Shown here: one piece after another, positions 1-11,966 of the stretch
How positions within the stretch are numbered: position 1 is the stretch's first letter
Layout of the letters: each line of letters opens with the position of its first letter
Origin: Oehlia diaphana
Lineage: Eukaryota; Glomeromycota; Glomeromycetes; Glomerales; Glomeraceae
Reading direction: 5' to 3'
Assembly (NCBI GenBank): GCA_003833135.1
Contig: QZLH01000188.1
Span: 103,166 to 124,127 of the forward strand
Length of the DNA stretch: 20,962 nt
Position numbers and translations under genes: made by a program
The notes under the pieces: generated by a model
The model's database searches: none
What the model was told of the DNA's origin: nothing
The model's input: only the letters and a program-made list of their open reading frames with translations

Positions 1-2089
1 ATAATTATAACCCATCTGACATAGGTAAGTCATATTATAAGTTGCATAAATAGTTATAGTTGACATTTTTATTTTATTTTTTAACTGTCTTTTTCATTCT
101 TTTTGACTATTTTTTTTTTAAAAAAAAACTTGTTTTAACTTCTTTTTTTTCTTCTGTAGCTTTTTATTTACATATATAATTTTTTGAAGGTGGATATTAA
201 AGAAGGCTTAAACAGCTTTTTTGTTACTTTTATTTTTATTCTTCTATTACTTCTCTTGTAGAAAGTTATTTTAAATGAATTTTAATTAGGGTGGCTTAGC
301 ATTAACATGTGATCTGCACCAATAAATCAAACGCGCCAATATGTAGACCTAAAAATAACATAATTAATTTTATTTTGGATTTAAATTCATCAATTCTGGA
401 AGGAGAAGGAAATAAATAAAAAGGAAAAAAAAATCATATCAAATTAAATCAAATTAATATTATAGTTTAAATCAATAAATATAATATTATTTATTTTTAT
501 TTTACTTTTATTTTTATTTATATTTTAATAATTTTATCCTATTGAATAATAGATATAATTTGTTTTATAATATATAAACTTAATATCAATAAAGTATATA
601 TAAATTATTAAAAAAAAAAATTTATTTTAATTATTTAAAATTATTTGAATTACTGATCATTAATAATAGATATCATAACTTATATATATAATGTTTATTA
701 AATTTTACTATAATAAGATTGGTAATATACTTTTGAAAAATTGGAAGCATTATTAGAAGTATTTTTAGAAAGATTAAAAATATAATTTTCTAACAAAACC
801 ATTTAAAAGTTTCCAATCAAATTTTTATATTATTAGAAATACAAATATATTTTACTAATTTAATATAAGTTTTCTTCTTTTAAAGTACTTATTATTTCTT
901 AAACTATATTATGAGTAAATTTGCTTGCAATTTTTAAATTAAGATAAATAATGCTATGAAAAATTTTAAATTCATTAATTTTGGCAGATCATCACATAAT
1001 TTTGCAGTCAAATTGATCTACATTTTGGCCATAAATTGTATAAGTTAGATATGTAATTGATTATTAAAATTGAATGAAAAATTAACTGTAAAATAGTATC
1101 AGAATTTTATATAATAAAATCTAAACTTTTCTTACTATATTTTTTTCTCTATTTGAATATTTATTATAACTTTTATTTTCATTATAAAAATTTTGCATTA
1201 TAATAAATAAAATAAAGATAAAAAAAAATTAATTTTTAGAATAAATAATTAAAATGCATAATAAAATTTTCATTAAGGTTCTATATAAAGTTAAAATCCT
1301 ACTTTTAAATATCAAATATCATATTAATAATGTTATTTCTTATACTGAATTCTATATATTCTATTAAATTTTTATATAACTACAATTAATTATCAATAAA
1401 ATCGCCAAAATTAAATGCAAAGATTTTTAAAATTTTGTGATTATTTTAAAATACAACTTTGACCAATGGGTAATTTTCAATTTTCTAATATATAATTAAT
1501 AAATAATAATAATTGCTACATAATATATAATTTAAACTATTTTGAAAAAAAATTTTTATTAAAATTGTTTTATTTTTTATAAAATTAGATGAGAGCTGAA
1601 ATTTGGTAAAATTGTGGGCAAATTTACTTGCAATTGCTTACAGTTTAAAGAATAACTATATAATATTTATTAAATTTTACTAAATAAAAAATTATTATCA
1701 AAGAAATTATTTAAATTAGTACAAAAATTTTAAATTTAATAATAAATTTGAAAAATTTATATTATTAAAACATTATTACTTATATACTATTAAACTATTT
1801 TATACTATTTATATATTTTTTACAGTATTATTAGCTTACTATAATAAAAGTTCAATTACATCACTAGTTGTAAATTAATACATGAATTTCTAATAAATGT
1901 ATTTTATTGTGTAATAAAACATTACAAAAAAATAATTTTACATTAAATTTAGTTATCAATCAAATAATTTAATATAATGAAATTTTTAATAAAAAAAATT
2001 ATTTTAAATTTAATAATATGAGTTTTACTTTATTTTCATAAAAATATTCTCAGGTTCAAAATAAAATTATATCAATATATTTTTTTATA
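1..2089. other. AT-rich intergenic region, no gene seen
   Basis: No open frame of useful length and no exon-like stretch bounded by splice sites was found on either strand. The sequence is dominated by A/T homopolymers and ATTTA-type words. A short near-identical word (aaatttgcttgcaatt and aaatttacttgcaatt) occurs near 916-931 and 1621-1636 in the same orientation. This is too short to define an element. Confidence 0.6.
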
Positions 2090-2421
2090 CAGTTTATCCT
2101 CTTTATAGTAAATTTTTATATAGTGAAAGTTCAAATACAGTATACATGTTACCAAAATTATTTTGGGCTGCCATAATTATAAGTAAAATCCCAAATTCAA
2201 TTACAGTATTCCAAATTATTTTGGCATTTTATATAGTAAATTACATATAAACTGAATAAATTACAACATCCCAAATTATAATTATGCCATCTCAAAATAA
2301 TTTGGGCAGTATATATAAAATACAGATTTTTTTTTATATATAATAAAATGACTTTTAGTATAGTGAATTTCTCACTAATATAACAAATTTTAATCTTTAG
2401 CCTATAGGATTCACTAAACTG
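2090..2421. mobile_element. Candidate degraded pogo/Tigger-type MITE
   Basis: The left end reads CAGTTTATCCTCTTTATAG and is preceded by TA. The right end, read on the minus strand, begins CAGTTTAGTGAATCCTATAG. Both start with CAGTTTA and share a CCT..TATAG core. Internal matter is rich in inverted words: TTATTTTGGGCTGCC and CATAATTATA near 2159-2182 face TATAATTATGCCATC and AAAATAATTTGGGCAG at 2276-2307, and tagtgaatttctcacta near 2360 is itself a hairpin. pogo/Tigger elements characteristically begin with CAG and insert at TA. Here the right flank is CA rather than TA, so the target duplication is decayed or the boundary is off. There is no coding capacity. The element ends 25 bp beyond the last codon of the kinase pseudogene. 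Confidence 0.4.
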
Positions 2422-2445
2422 CATGCTAAATATTTTCAATAAAAG

Positions 2446-4094
2446 TTAATTTCCTTCATCTATAACAAAAAAAGTAGTTTAATTAAAATTTAATAATCAA
2501 AAATTATATGCAAAAGAAATTACCTTTACAATTAATATAATTAATATTAAGTTTAGTAAAATCATTTGTTAATGGAAAATCTGTAAAATAAATGAATAAT
2601 TATTACTTTAAATAGATTTAAATAATTATCTTTAATTAAAATTACCTGAACATTCCAAATCATCATTGTCTGCATTTTTGGATTCTAGAAGATTTTTAAA
2701 ATCCAAAAATTTACTTATATAAACTGCTTGAGGATGTATTGTATATAAGAGATTGCTAGCAGATGATAATGGTAATTGAACCATTGAAAATGATAACTTT
2801 TTATTAATATCATCTGTTTCTTCTAATTGCTTATAAATTACAAAATCCACTTTATTCCAATAAATAGGATCCCATAAATCATTTATTAATATAAATAGTA
2901 ATTCATTTGCATTAGGTCATTTTAAAGGATCTGCATCCCAACATTGATTAATAATGTCAAAAATTAATTGAGGAGTTTTAAGTTAGATTTTGGCCTAAGT
3001 CCTTGGCAAATTCGAATAGCTAAGAATCCATCATGAGCAATATTATAATAAGGGGGAAGCCCTGTACAAATTTCATATGCAATAATTCCATATCCATAAA
3101 TATCACTTGCTTGCATATATTCTTTTCCTCTTAAAACTTCTGGGTCTACATAAGGTAATACTTCATATATTTTTTTATTACTATTTTTATTGGATTTGAC
3201 ATTTGCTGGTTGACATAGTCCCAAATCAATAATATAAGCACAAGTACCTTCAGTATGGCTAGTTAATATATTCCCACTATAAAAATCATAATGAATTAAT
3301 CCTTTGTTATGAATATCTTTAAGACCAGATGCAATACTACGTAAAATCCACAATTTTGAGTACCAATTCGTTGAAATGAAATAGTTATTTAAATATTGTC
3401 TTAAACTTCTATGTTTTAAATCCATCACCATCATAAAATTATTTGTTTTTAGATCTTTGATAATACCATAACAACAAACTATAAAATCCATATCATCATT
3501 ATATACTAAATTATTTGATTCAACCTTAAAATAAAATTATAGTTAGTTTAACATTTATAAAGGCTAATAAAGTTTTATAAGAAAAACATCTTACTTCTTT
3601 TAAAAAATCTGCTATAGGTGAATTATATAAACATTTTAAAGCAACTTCTGTCATATACGATATTCTCTTCCATTGATTATTATCACCTCAGCACAAAATA
3701 CAACCATCTTTCCAAACTGCTTTAAAAGTAGTTCCAAATCCCCCTTTTCAACATCTTCAAATTTATCATATTCAATCCACTCTAAAATTTGGTTTCCATT
3801 AATAGCTTTTAATTGTGCTTTTTGGATAAACTCATTAACAACATGATTTCCACTTGTCCAATTTTTAAAATTTTGTTTAAAACATTGCGAATTACATGTC
3901 TAACAATATAAATGACCAGTTTTGGGCTGTTTACAAAATCCACATAAACCATTTTTTATATAACGTTCTTTTAATTCTTTATCTGTTATTAGTTTATCAA
4001 TTAATGATTTTTGTTCTTCATTCAAGCAATTATAGACTCTATCAAAATCTTTTATTTGTTCAAGTACATCATCGCTTAGTTTAATTTCATTCAT
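2446..4094 (-). pseudogene. Protein kinase pseudogene (Rhizophagus-type Tyr-kinase-like family)
   Basis: The coding order is readable as exons 4094-3595, 3524-2646, 2580-2524 and 2459-2446. Introns 3525-3594, 2581-2645 and 2460-2523 all keep GT..AG ends and consistent phases (0, 1, 1). The product starts with a helical segment and a Cys module (CGFCKQPKTGHLYC), then a linker ending EWIEYDKFEDVE. The kinase fold follows: glycine loop GGFGTTFKA, VALK lysine, catalytic loop HYDFYSGNIL (3268-3300), DLG in place of DFG (3219-3227), PYVDPE activation segment, DIYGYGIIAYE and WDADP. The tail reads HPQAVYISK, then DFTKLNINYINCKDEGN. The frame is broken by TAG at 3900-3902, TGA at 3688-3690, TGA at 2917-2919, a short deletion before the glycine loop (about 3747-3751) and loss of one A in the run at 2976-2979. 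The pieces therefore cannot make one kinase. Family assignment rests on motifs. The Rhizophagus link is from memory of that expanded family. Confidence 0.85.
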
Positions 4095-5645
4095 TTTAAT
4101 AAATAATTTATATAAACAAAGAAAATAATAAAGAAAAGAAATAAGAATAAAAAAAATAGTGGTATAATGTTATTTTATGATTTTAGAAACACAGAAACAT
4201 AATAGCAACGTTAAACTTTTATGAATGCTGATTATTACCAGCCAAAAAGAAATCGTTAATTCTGTGGAATAACTGGAATTGATATTGTATTAGTAACAAA
4301 TCTGAAAATAAATTTATAAGGACAAAAAGTAAAAAAAAATATTTAATATTAAAACAAATTATTCTGATAATTTATTTGTTCATACAAAATATCCGTCTGA
4401 CATGTGACGAAGTACTTCTGACTTTCGTTCCCTAGTATGTTAACAAATATTTATAGTACAAAATCATAGTTTTGACTTCAATTTTTAATAAATTAAAGGT
4501 GTTAGATAGACTGCAAACAATACTTTTAGATATTTAAAAATATTAAAATAATGACTTGCATTTCATCTTTAATAACATGTGGATTTAATATTTAACGAAT
4601 TCAATTATTGATAGATCTTTATTTGAACTTAATATATATATGAGCTTTATTTCTTCGAAAGGAATATTAATGTTAAATTTTTTATTAATTATTTATTACG
4701 CTTACAGAAAAACTTTAATTTAGCGCTTTTGTTTTAATAATTATATCTTAATATTTATTCTTTAATTTATTATCTGAATAAATTTCAAATTTAATATCAT
4801 ATCATATTTAATATATATAATATTTTTATATTTCTAAAAAATTATGTAAATTTAACAATCTTAATAGTATAAGTAATATTAATTGTTGTTAGTATTAAAT
4901 ATGTTATTAATAATAAATATACAAATATTAAGAAGTGTTACAAAAAAAAATTGTCAAAATTAATAAAAAAATAATCAATTCTATAATCATTCAAAAAAAA
5001 AAAAAAGATTCTATTATATTCTTCTATTGTACTGTTTTAATTATTCAAATTATTTAAATTATTTGAAAATTAATTTTGTATAGTATTTCTGTAACTTTTA
5101 AAAGGTTCAAAAAAGTCATATAAATAAAGTATTAAAGTATATAAAGTATGTTGATAATTCTAATCAGAAAATTATTCTTTTTTAAATATTAGCTTAATTC
5201 TAATTCTAATTTAAAAGATGATAAATTTTTTAATTGCATCTTTATAGTGTCAAAATATTTGTATAAGTTTAAATAAGATTATAATAAGATATATTTGTTT
5301 AAAATTAAAAAATAGTAAAATATTTACTTAAGCTTAGTGTAAAACTAAAAATGTAATTGAAAATTTATAAATTTAATATTTAATTACTATATATATAATA
5401 CTAATTAGATAATATTATATTGATCATATAAAATTGATGATAAACACCAGTAATTAATAAATAGTAAACTTCTAAAAATAAATATAAATAATATTCTGAT
5501 TTTTTTATTTGTAATTTATTTCTTTTATAAAAATGTAATTACATTTTATTTTAGAATATTACAAATTAGCAAATAAATAGTTAAGATTATTGGATAAATC
5601 TTAGTAGTTTATTTAATAAACAGTTAAAATAGTAAAATAGTAAAA
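4095..5645. other. AT-rich intergenic region upstream of the kinase pseudogene
   Basis: No coding stretch or RNA gene was recognised. Presumably it contains the former promoter of the kinase relic, which reads away to the left. No specific site can be supported. Confidence 0.5.
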
Positions 5646-5822
5646 TTACTTTACTAAAAATGGCCAATTTTTTGAAATGATTTTGTAATAATTTTAAAAT
5701 ACTACAAAAATACATTTAATACATCAAAATGTTTTTATTATACTTTTGTTATTATTTTGCAATAATATTGTATTTAGGTCTATAAAAATATTTCAAAAAA
5801 TTGATCATTTTTAGTAAAGTAA
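5646..5822. mobile_element. 177-bp terminal-inverted-repeat element (MITE-like)
   Basis: The arms 5646-5678 and 5790-5822 are inverted copies of 33 bp differing at two positions. Left reads TTACTTTACTAAAAATGGCC and right, reverse complemented, TTACTTTACTAAAAATGATC, both followed by AATTTTTTGAAAT. The roughly 110-bp centre is AT-rich with no open frame. Size, long arms and lack of coding capacity fit a non-autonomous DNA transposon (MITE) or a simple foldback. No confident target-site duplication is visible: the flanks are AAAA on the left and ATAAAA on the right. The superfamily is not assigned. Confidence 0.7.
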
Positions 5823-6978
5823 ATAAAAAATTAGCAAAAATTTGATAAAAGATAAAACTATAATAAATTATGATTAAGTAATTTTATTAAGATTAAAATA
5901 AGTAAAATAATGAAATATTATTAATGTTAAGTATTAGAATGTTTTATTATTAATAAATTAAGTAAATCAAAATTATGTATTTATATATGGTATTTCTATA
6001 ATAAATAGTAATTTATTATTTAAATTTACTTTATATTATTGTTCTTTATGAAGGTAATAAAAAAAAAAATTTACTTTATAAGAAATTTTTTATTAAAAAT
6101 AATTAATTTTTAAAATTTTTATAATTCTGGATTTTTTTTTAGCATTTCATTTTGAATTTTGCAAAAGTAATTATTTTATTAACATTTCAAAAACAATAAA
6201 TTAAATTTTTCAAATAAGAAAAATATATATATATTAATATATATATATAATTTCTTTAGAATTTATGCAAAAATCATTTATTTCATATTTCTTAAGATTA
6301 TAATTTATTTAATTAAATTATGTATTGCTCATAATATAATATGAATTATTTAATTTTAAAGTTTTTGGATATTTAATAGAAAGAAGAAAGAATCAATCAT
6401 GTTATATAGCTTAAATCCAAATATAATTTTACAGAAAGTTATGAAAGTGGATCAATTATTTGATAAATATGTTTCTAAAAAAAAATAATAATAACATTGC
6501 AATTATATTTACTGTATAAACTTTATATATATTGCAATTTTTAAATACTGACAAAAATTCGTTACTGACATAAAGTCTAATATTAAATTTTTATATGATA
6601 TTTTGATTTTCTTATAATTTTGAAATGTATATCATTTTATGATTCAATGACTCAAGCTCAAGCACAATTGCTTTCAATTAATAAGTGCCAGCCATACTTT
6701 AGATTTTTGGACGTCCGTATCCAACAAAAATCTCCGGATATGTTCTATGTACAACACTGCCCTTAATATTTGAGCCATTTCCAAGTATGAAAAGTATGAA
6801 AAGAGTAAAATTTTCATTTTTATTTACTTAAAATCTTTTTTTTTATAAAAAAAGTCTATAATAATGAATGTTACATTTTATTATGTTAAATAATGTACAT
6901 AAGCGTCTAACTTTATATTATATACAGAAAAAATATGATCTTTCAATGAAATTTTTATGTTAATAAATAAGAAACTAA
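5823..6978. other. AT-rich intergenic region, downstream of the Sec7-PH gene
   Basis: No gene was seen. A palindromic (TA)n tract lies near 6224-6250. A less AT-rich patch at 6690-6745 contains gtccgtatccaac and tctccggatat, which loosely recall the CCGTGGATAC/ATCCGGAT words of the inverted repeat at 18676-18771. The 3' untranslated region of the Sec7-PH gene should lie at the right edge, with a possible minus-strand AATAAA at 6819-6824. Confidence 0.45.
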
Positions 6979-9958
6979 TTAAAATTCGGATGATGAAAAA
7001 ATAGCAAAAGTAGCTGGTCTATCCTTAATGCTAACTTCTCCATCACTCTTATATCCGTCTGATGTATTACATTTTGAATTAAGATGATTGTTTTTTTTAG
7101 TTGTAAAAAAGTGGGAAAGATGTTTATGATTTCTATGCATGCTTTTTCTTTTTTGCCAATAACAATTATCTCCAATTATTGTTGAATATAAATCTTTTTC
7201 CATAATCTCATGATAACAACTTAATCTACTTAACTCCAAAAATGTTTGTCTTAATCTTTTTCCTAATTCTGTTGCTACTTGAATCATTTTATCCTTTGTT
7301 GTCGCTTTATATGGAATCATTATTGTTAAATTATTCCTAAATCGAATATCTGCATCTAATTGTGATTTCAATGTTGCAATTTTTCCATCAAGTTCGGCGA
7401 TCTTTAACTAGTTTATTTATATAAAAAAATATTTTTTTTTTAAATGTTAGTAAATAAGTAATTGATGAAATTACATAAACAAATAAAAAAATGTACACAC
7501 TTTTAGAACTTCTGATCTGCGATGGACATCATTTATATTACCACCATCATTACGGCTTTGTTGATAATTAAAGTATGGTTGTGGACAAGTATTTTTCTTT
7601 TCTCTGTGTACTTTAGTTCCATTATTGACATTACTGATAATGTTGACATTACTGACGCTTAAACTCTTAATACGATTTAAACTACTGCTTCTAGTGTGTC
7701 TCATTTTTAATCCAACCGTCTTAAATGTGGCTGCATAATTTATTTTTGTAATCCAATCGTTCATTTCATCCTCATTTTCAGCTTGGAAAAGATATTGATT
7801 ACCTTTTGGACATGTTAGACGAAATACATACTTATATTTCGTATAACTATTATCATATAAAGCAACTGATTCTGAGGTCATTAAGAGTACATCCGGTTTT
7901 AATGTAGACAATGTTGTTGATTTCTTTATTAAAGAAAATAAAAAGATTAAATTAGTCTTTACTTTTTTTTTTAAAAAAAAAAAAAGAAATTCAAGTTAAT
8001 CGAGATAGCATTACCGATGGATCTTTCAAATCGGCAATTTTAGAGTCGAACCAATCATCATCTTTGAATAACATTAATTGACTTCCACTTAAAATAACAC
8101 CATAATGATTCCAACTTCTCATCATAACTCCAGCTTTTTTTCCTTCCAATAAATCAACTTTACGACTTAATTTTCCAACTTTAGTGATTTTAAGAAGAAA
8201 TGTCCCTTCTTCATCATCTAAAGGATGTATTGAAGATGATGTTTGATTAAATGTTTCATTATTTCGTTGAGTTCTCACTCCTGTGATACGGATAGTATGA
8301 GACGTTGTAAATGCTCGGTGAATACCAACTGTATCGAATTCAGAAAGCGTTCCTTTATGTGAAAAAGGATTTTCAATTGGTACAAGTTGTTCAATCGATG
8401 GAGTGTATTCAGTTGGAACTTTCTAAATCAAAAATAAAAAAAGAAAAGAAAATAAAAACAAAAATCTAACTTTCTTCTTAAGATTAACGATTAAAATATG
8501 TTATGAACAAAAAAAATCAATTTACATGTTTGATGACGAAGTAAGGATCATTTTTGACACATGAGGATCGATCCAGTAATCCAAATATCATTGAATTACG
8601 ATTTTTACTAGAAGATGAAGAAAGCATAGTTTGGCCATTTACATCCGTATCATCATCAGCATAGATAAATCGCATAAAGGTGATATTATCATAAAGAATC
8701 TAAAATAGAATTTGGTTAAGTTATTTTTATTAGGATGAATAAAAAATAACAATAAATTAATAAAATTTACTTCTAATATCTCTGGAGGAACTCCATCAAT
8801 CCTTGAATTTTTCACAAATTCTTCTTTTGTCATTTTACGTTTCACACTCTTGTTGAATGCATCGGTGTGAAGCATTAACAATGAAAACGAAAGGATATAC
8901 GTAGTGTCTAAAAGTATAACGTTATTATTAAAAATCATTGTGCATATAATTTAAATTAAAATTTATAATTCTATATACCTGGTGAAGTGAATAAACCCGG
9001 ATTACAATCATGATATCGCTTTGCAAAAGATTCCATAACACGATCAATTTGTTGAGTTTCCTTAGGCAAATGACAATCCATAAGAAATTTTCTATTTAAA
9101 TATATATATATATATATGAATATATCAAATTTTTTAAAAATTAATCAATCAAACAGATAAATACCTTAAAGCGATATCGATCGGATCACTAGTGAAATCA
9201 AAAGTTTCCATGTAAGTTCGTAATACAGTTTCATGAAATACATCTTTACTTTTAGTGAGTAAAGTAGCTAATTCTGATTTAGATAAAGTATCTCGTAATT
9301 TTTCAAGATATTGTTGTGGAGACTCTTTATAAGATTTATTTAATAATACAGTATTTCTTCCTGAATCTAATAAATTTACCATTGATTTTGCTGAAGGTAC
9401 AGTATTACTTTTATATTTATTCTCGTCTTGACCTTTAAACGAAATAATAGGAACACTTGGAGCAGATCCAGAACGCTTACGTTTATTATCACCATTCAAC
9501 GCGAAATTTGAATTTTCAGGAACTTTCGGTTCGTTGTTATTTGTATCACAAGAAGATTCATAAGAAACCACAGTAATATTTGGAGATTCAACATTACTTG
9601 ATGAATTCGTATCTGATTGTTGTTGTTTTGATGTGGAATCACTAGAGTTTGATATCATAGTTGTTGTAACAGTTGTTACAGTAGTAGTAGTTGTTGTTGT
9701 TGTAATAGTGGTAGAATTTGGATTACTAGAATTTGAATGAACATCATAAGGAGGAGGAGGCGGTATTTCTTTATCAAAATATGAATTTATTCCTAATATA
9801 CTATCATTACTTGAATTACGGCGCATTAGACCACCCTTTTTATTCTGATATTTAGGAGAGTTTTCAGACTTTGAACGAGATAATTTTTTTATGTCTTGGT
9901 TAATATTGCTGCCAAGGAAAAGAGTTTTTGGATCTGAATTAAGGTTTAAATTGTTCAT
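6979..9958 (-). CDS. Sec7-PH domain ARF guanine-nucleotide exchange factor (EFA6/Yel1/Syt22 type)
   Basis: Seven exons (9958-9165, 9091-8979, 8907-8771, 8699-8526, 8422-8015, 7923-7501, 7407-6979) join in frame to 825 residues. All six introns are GT..AG, 71-103 bp. Residues 1-210 are low-complexity: PPPPP near 60, a poly-Thr run and a KRKR patch. The Sec7 domain spans about 220-390: [11 protein letters not shown] carries the glutamic-finger Glu (about 276), and [15 protein letters not shown] (307-321) is Sec7 motif 2. A PH domain at about 477-606 has its conserved C-helix Trp at 599 (DWITKIN). A helical, probably coiled-coil tail starts at 684 ([18 protein letters not shown]). In the family, Sec7 promotes GDP/GTP exchange on ARF6-like GTPases and PH tethers the protein to plasma-membrane phosphoinositides. 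This predicts a role in endocytosis, actin or polarity. The ATG at 9958 is chosen because upstream in-frame codons lack ATG. The gene looks intact. Confidence 0.9.
9660..9718. repeat. ACN/GTT trinucleotide tract coding for poly-Thr
   Basis: The plus strand shows an imperfect run of gtt, gta and gttgtaaca units. On the minus strand, in frame in exon 1 of the Sec7-PH gene, it codes for a nearly pure threonine stretch interrupted by Val and Ile. Triplet periodicity keeps the frame, so length changes would alter only the disordered N-terminal region. Confidence 0.8.
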
Positions 9959-11914
9959 ATTAATTTTTTTTTTTTTCAACGAGAATTTTAACAATAAGTA
10001 AAAAAAACACTTGTAAAAAAAGTTTTTATAGACTTTTTAAATGATTTTATTAAATGAACTTTAATTGTTTCCAATATTGTAAGAATTAATGAAAATTTTT
10101 TTTAAAATTTTTTTTTTTTTTTTTCAGGGGAATCTAAAATAAGAATTTTCAAACTATTTATAACGTGTTATATTTACAAAAAAGAAAAAAAAACCATTCC
10201 CTTTTTTTTTAAAAAGAAGGTAAAAAATGGTAAGTTTTTATATTAAGTCGTTGTTTAACAAAAAAAGCACAACATTTCCAGACTTTTAGGGTTTTTGTTT
10301 GTTTTTTTCGGATTCAATAGAATGCTTACCAAAACGGAACAGGTTAACTATTTTAAAAAATGATGCAGTATCAGATGCTTTATCTCCTGATATTTATTTA
10401 TTGATATTTTTCAAATCGGAAATTTGAATTGGGTAAATGATTACGCATTTCTGTATTATAAAGATGGATGATCATTTAACAAATTATAATCCATAATTAT
10501 TGAATTATAGGGTATTTTTTCCATATTTACTTCAATTGATGATCATAATTTGAAACATTTCATCGGGAATCATCATTATGATCTAATAAAAACTTGATTT
10601 AGGCTTGAAGAATTGAATGTCAATTTATCATTTTTACGAAATTTCATAAAAAAAAGATGAAAAAAAAAAAAATTATTTACTTTTTTTATTAATTATTTTA
10701 TATATATATATATATTATTATATATATATATTTTATTTTATTTATTTATTTGTTTATTTTTTTTTTTCATTAAAAATTTCTAATTCAAGGCGCTGATTAA
10801 TAATAAATTTGATATAGTTTTTCCAAAAATATATAATTTTTTTAAAATGATTGACCAAATTTAGAACATAAAAAAAAAAGAAATTTTTGATATATTCAAA
10901 ATAATTTTTAAAATAATTTATTACATATATATTTTTTATTATGATTTATATTTGCATATTTATTTATTTTTTTTTTTATTTTTTTTTTTTTAAGGGAAAA
11001 AAAATTTGTAATTTATTTATTTATTTATAATTAAAAATTATATTCAAGAAATTTTTCATTGAATAATCAAATCAGGGATTTTTCCGCAGAAAATTTTCAA
11101 AAAAAAAAAATTCATTTTTTTTTTGTACGAAACCAAATACATGTAAAAGTAATTCAATTGCCACAGGTTTAAATTATATACATTATACATTATTTCATTG
11201 TTTTCTTTGTTTCTTTGTGTATTGTGTTGATCAATTTGATCTACATACTATACTTTATCAAGTTTATCAAGTTTCTTTTTTTTTGCCCCAGAAGAATTTT
11301 AAATTGCGTATATTTTAACATCTTAATACTAATTTGGAAAGAAATCGTTTAGACCTAAAGAAATTAGTGATGCTGATCATAAAATATATCGAAAAGGTTA
11401 CGTAACGTATAAAATTAACGATTCTCTCATTTGATTGTAATATTAATATTTTCCTTCTATTATTGAGTAAGTTCCCTTGGCAGTCAGGCACCGTAAAATA
11501 TTCAGGATTAGCAGAATAAGCGTCTTATTTAGTGTATCAACCCCGAATGATATTGTCATATCAGATATCCACTAATACCTTTATTGACAGTGAACCTTGC
11601 AATGTATCACATTTTAGGGTAAAAAGAAATCTTAATAAGGTAATAATATGAAACATTATTTAAACAATTTGTTTCAAACCACCTAATGCTGGTTTTTATA
11701 ACCTAATTCGGAATTTGAATTATTATTAGTTTCTTTAAATCCGATAATACAATATTTATTTATCGATTTCTAAAAATACAGATGTGATGTCTTATTAATG
11801 TATAGAACAATGTCCAGTTAATTCCAACTAGATAACAATTTCACTCTTGAACAATGTGACAGATCTTTACGATGTGACATTTGTAACTTAGCGCGTTTCC
11901 CAGTATACTATTGT
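9959..11914. other. AT-rich spacer: upstream region of the Sec7-PH gene
   Basis: About 2 kb without a recognisable gene on either strand. It is full of A and T homopolymers, with a (TA)n palindrome at about 10697-10731. The stretch 11140-11914 is somewhat less AT-rich but shows no open frame with splice support. The leader and promoter of the Sec7-PH gene should lie at the left end. No defined motif can be supported. Confidence 0.5.
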
Positions 11915-11920
11915 TTTATT
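11915..11920 (-). terminator. Putative poly(A) signal AATAAA of the MTD1-type gene
   Basis: AATAAA on the minus strand lies about 47 nt after the TGA stop at 11967-11969, a usual distance. In such AT-rich DNA this hexamer is common by chance, so the call rests on position only. Confidence 0.4.
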
Positions 11921-11966
11921 TAACTGTACATATACCTTAATACATTCATATAATTTTAAAGCGTAT

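Noticed and set aside
914..1636. Direct word pair aaatttgcttgcaatt / aaatttacttgcaatt as ends of an element
   Set aside because: Only about 16 bp is shared, with no target duplication or internal structure; in such AT-rich DNA this is weak.
2197..2439. 80-codon minus-strand frame
   Set aside because: It lies within the candidate MITE and AT-rich DNA, is made of Ile/Tyr/Asn/Leu codons typical of chance, and continues out of the kinase relic's last exon in another frame.
2632..3902. Recoding of UGA/UAG so that the kinase frame could be read through
   Set aside because: Two frameshifts also break the frame, and the neighbouring intact genes end in ordinary TAA and TGA stops, so a standard code and a pseudogene are simpler.
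3896..4084. 62-codon plus-strand frame
   Set aside because: It is the opposite-strand shadow of the kinase relic's first exon; the composition is Leu/Tyr-rich without motif.
7471..8938. Separate short minus-strand ORFs as independent genes
   Set aside because: They are exons of one Sec7-PH gene: GT..AG junctions join them in phase and give a continuous Sec7-PH protein.
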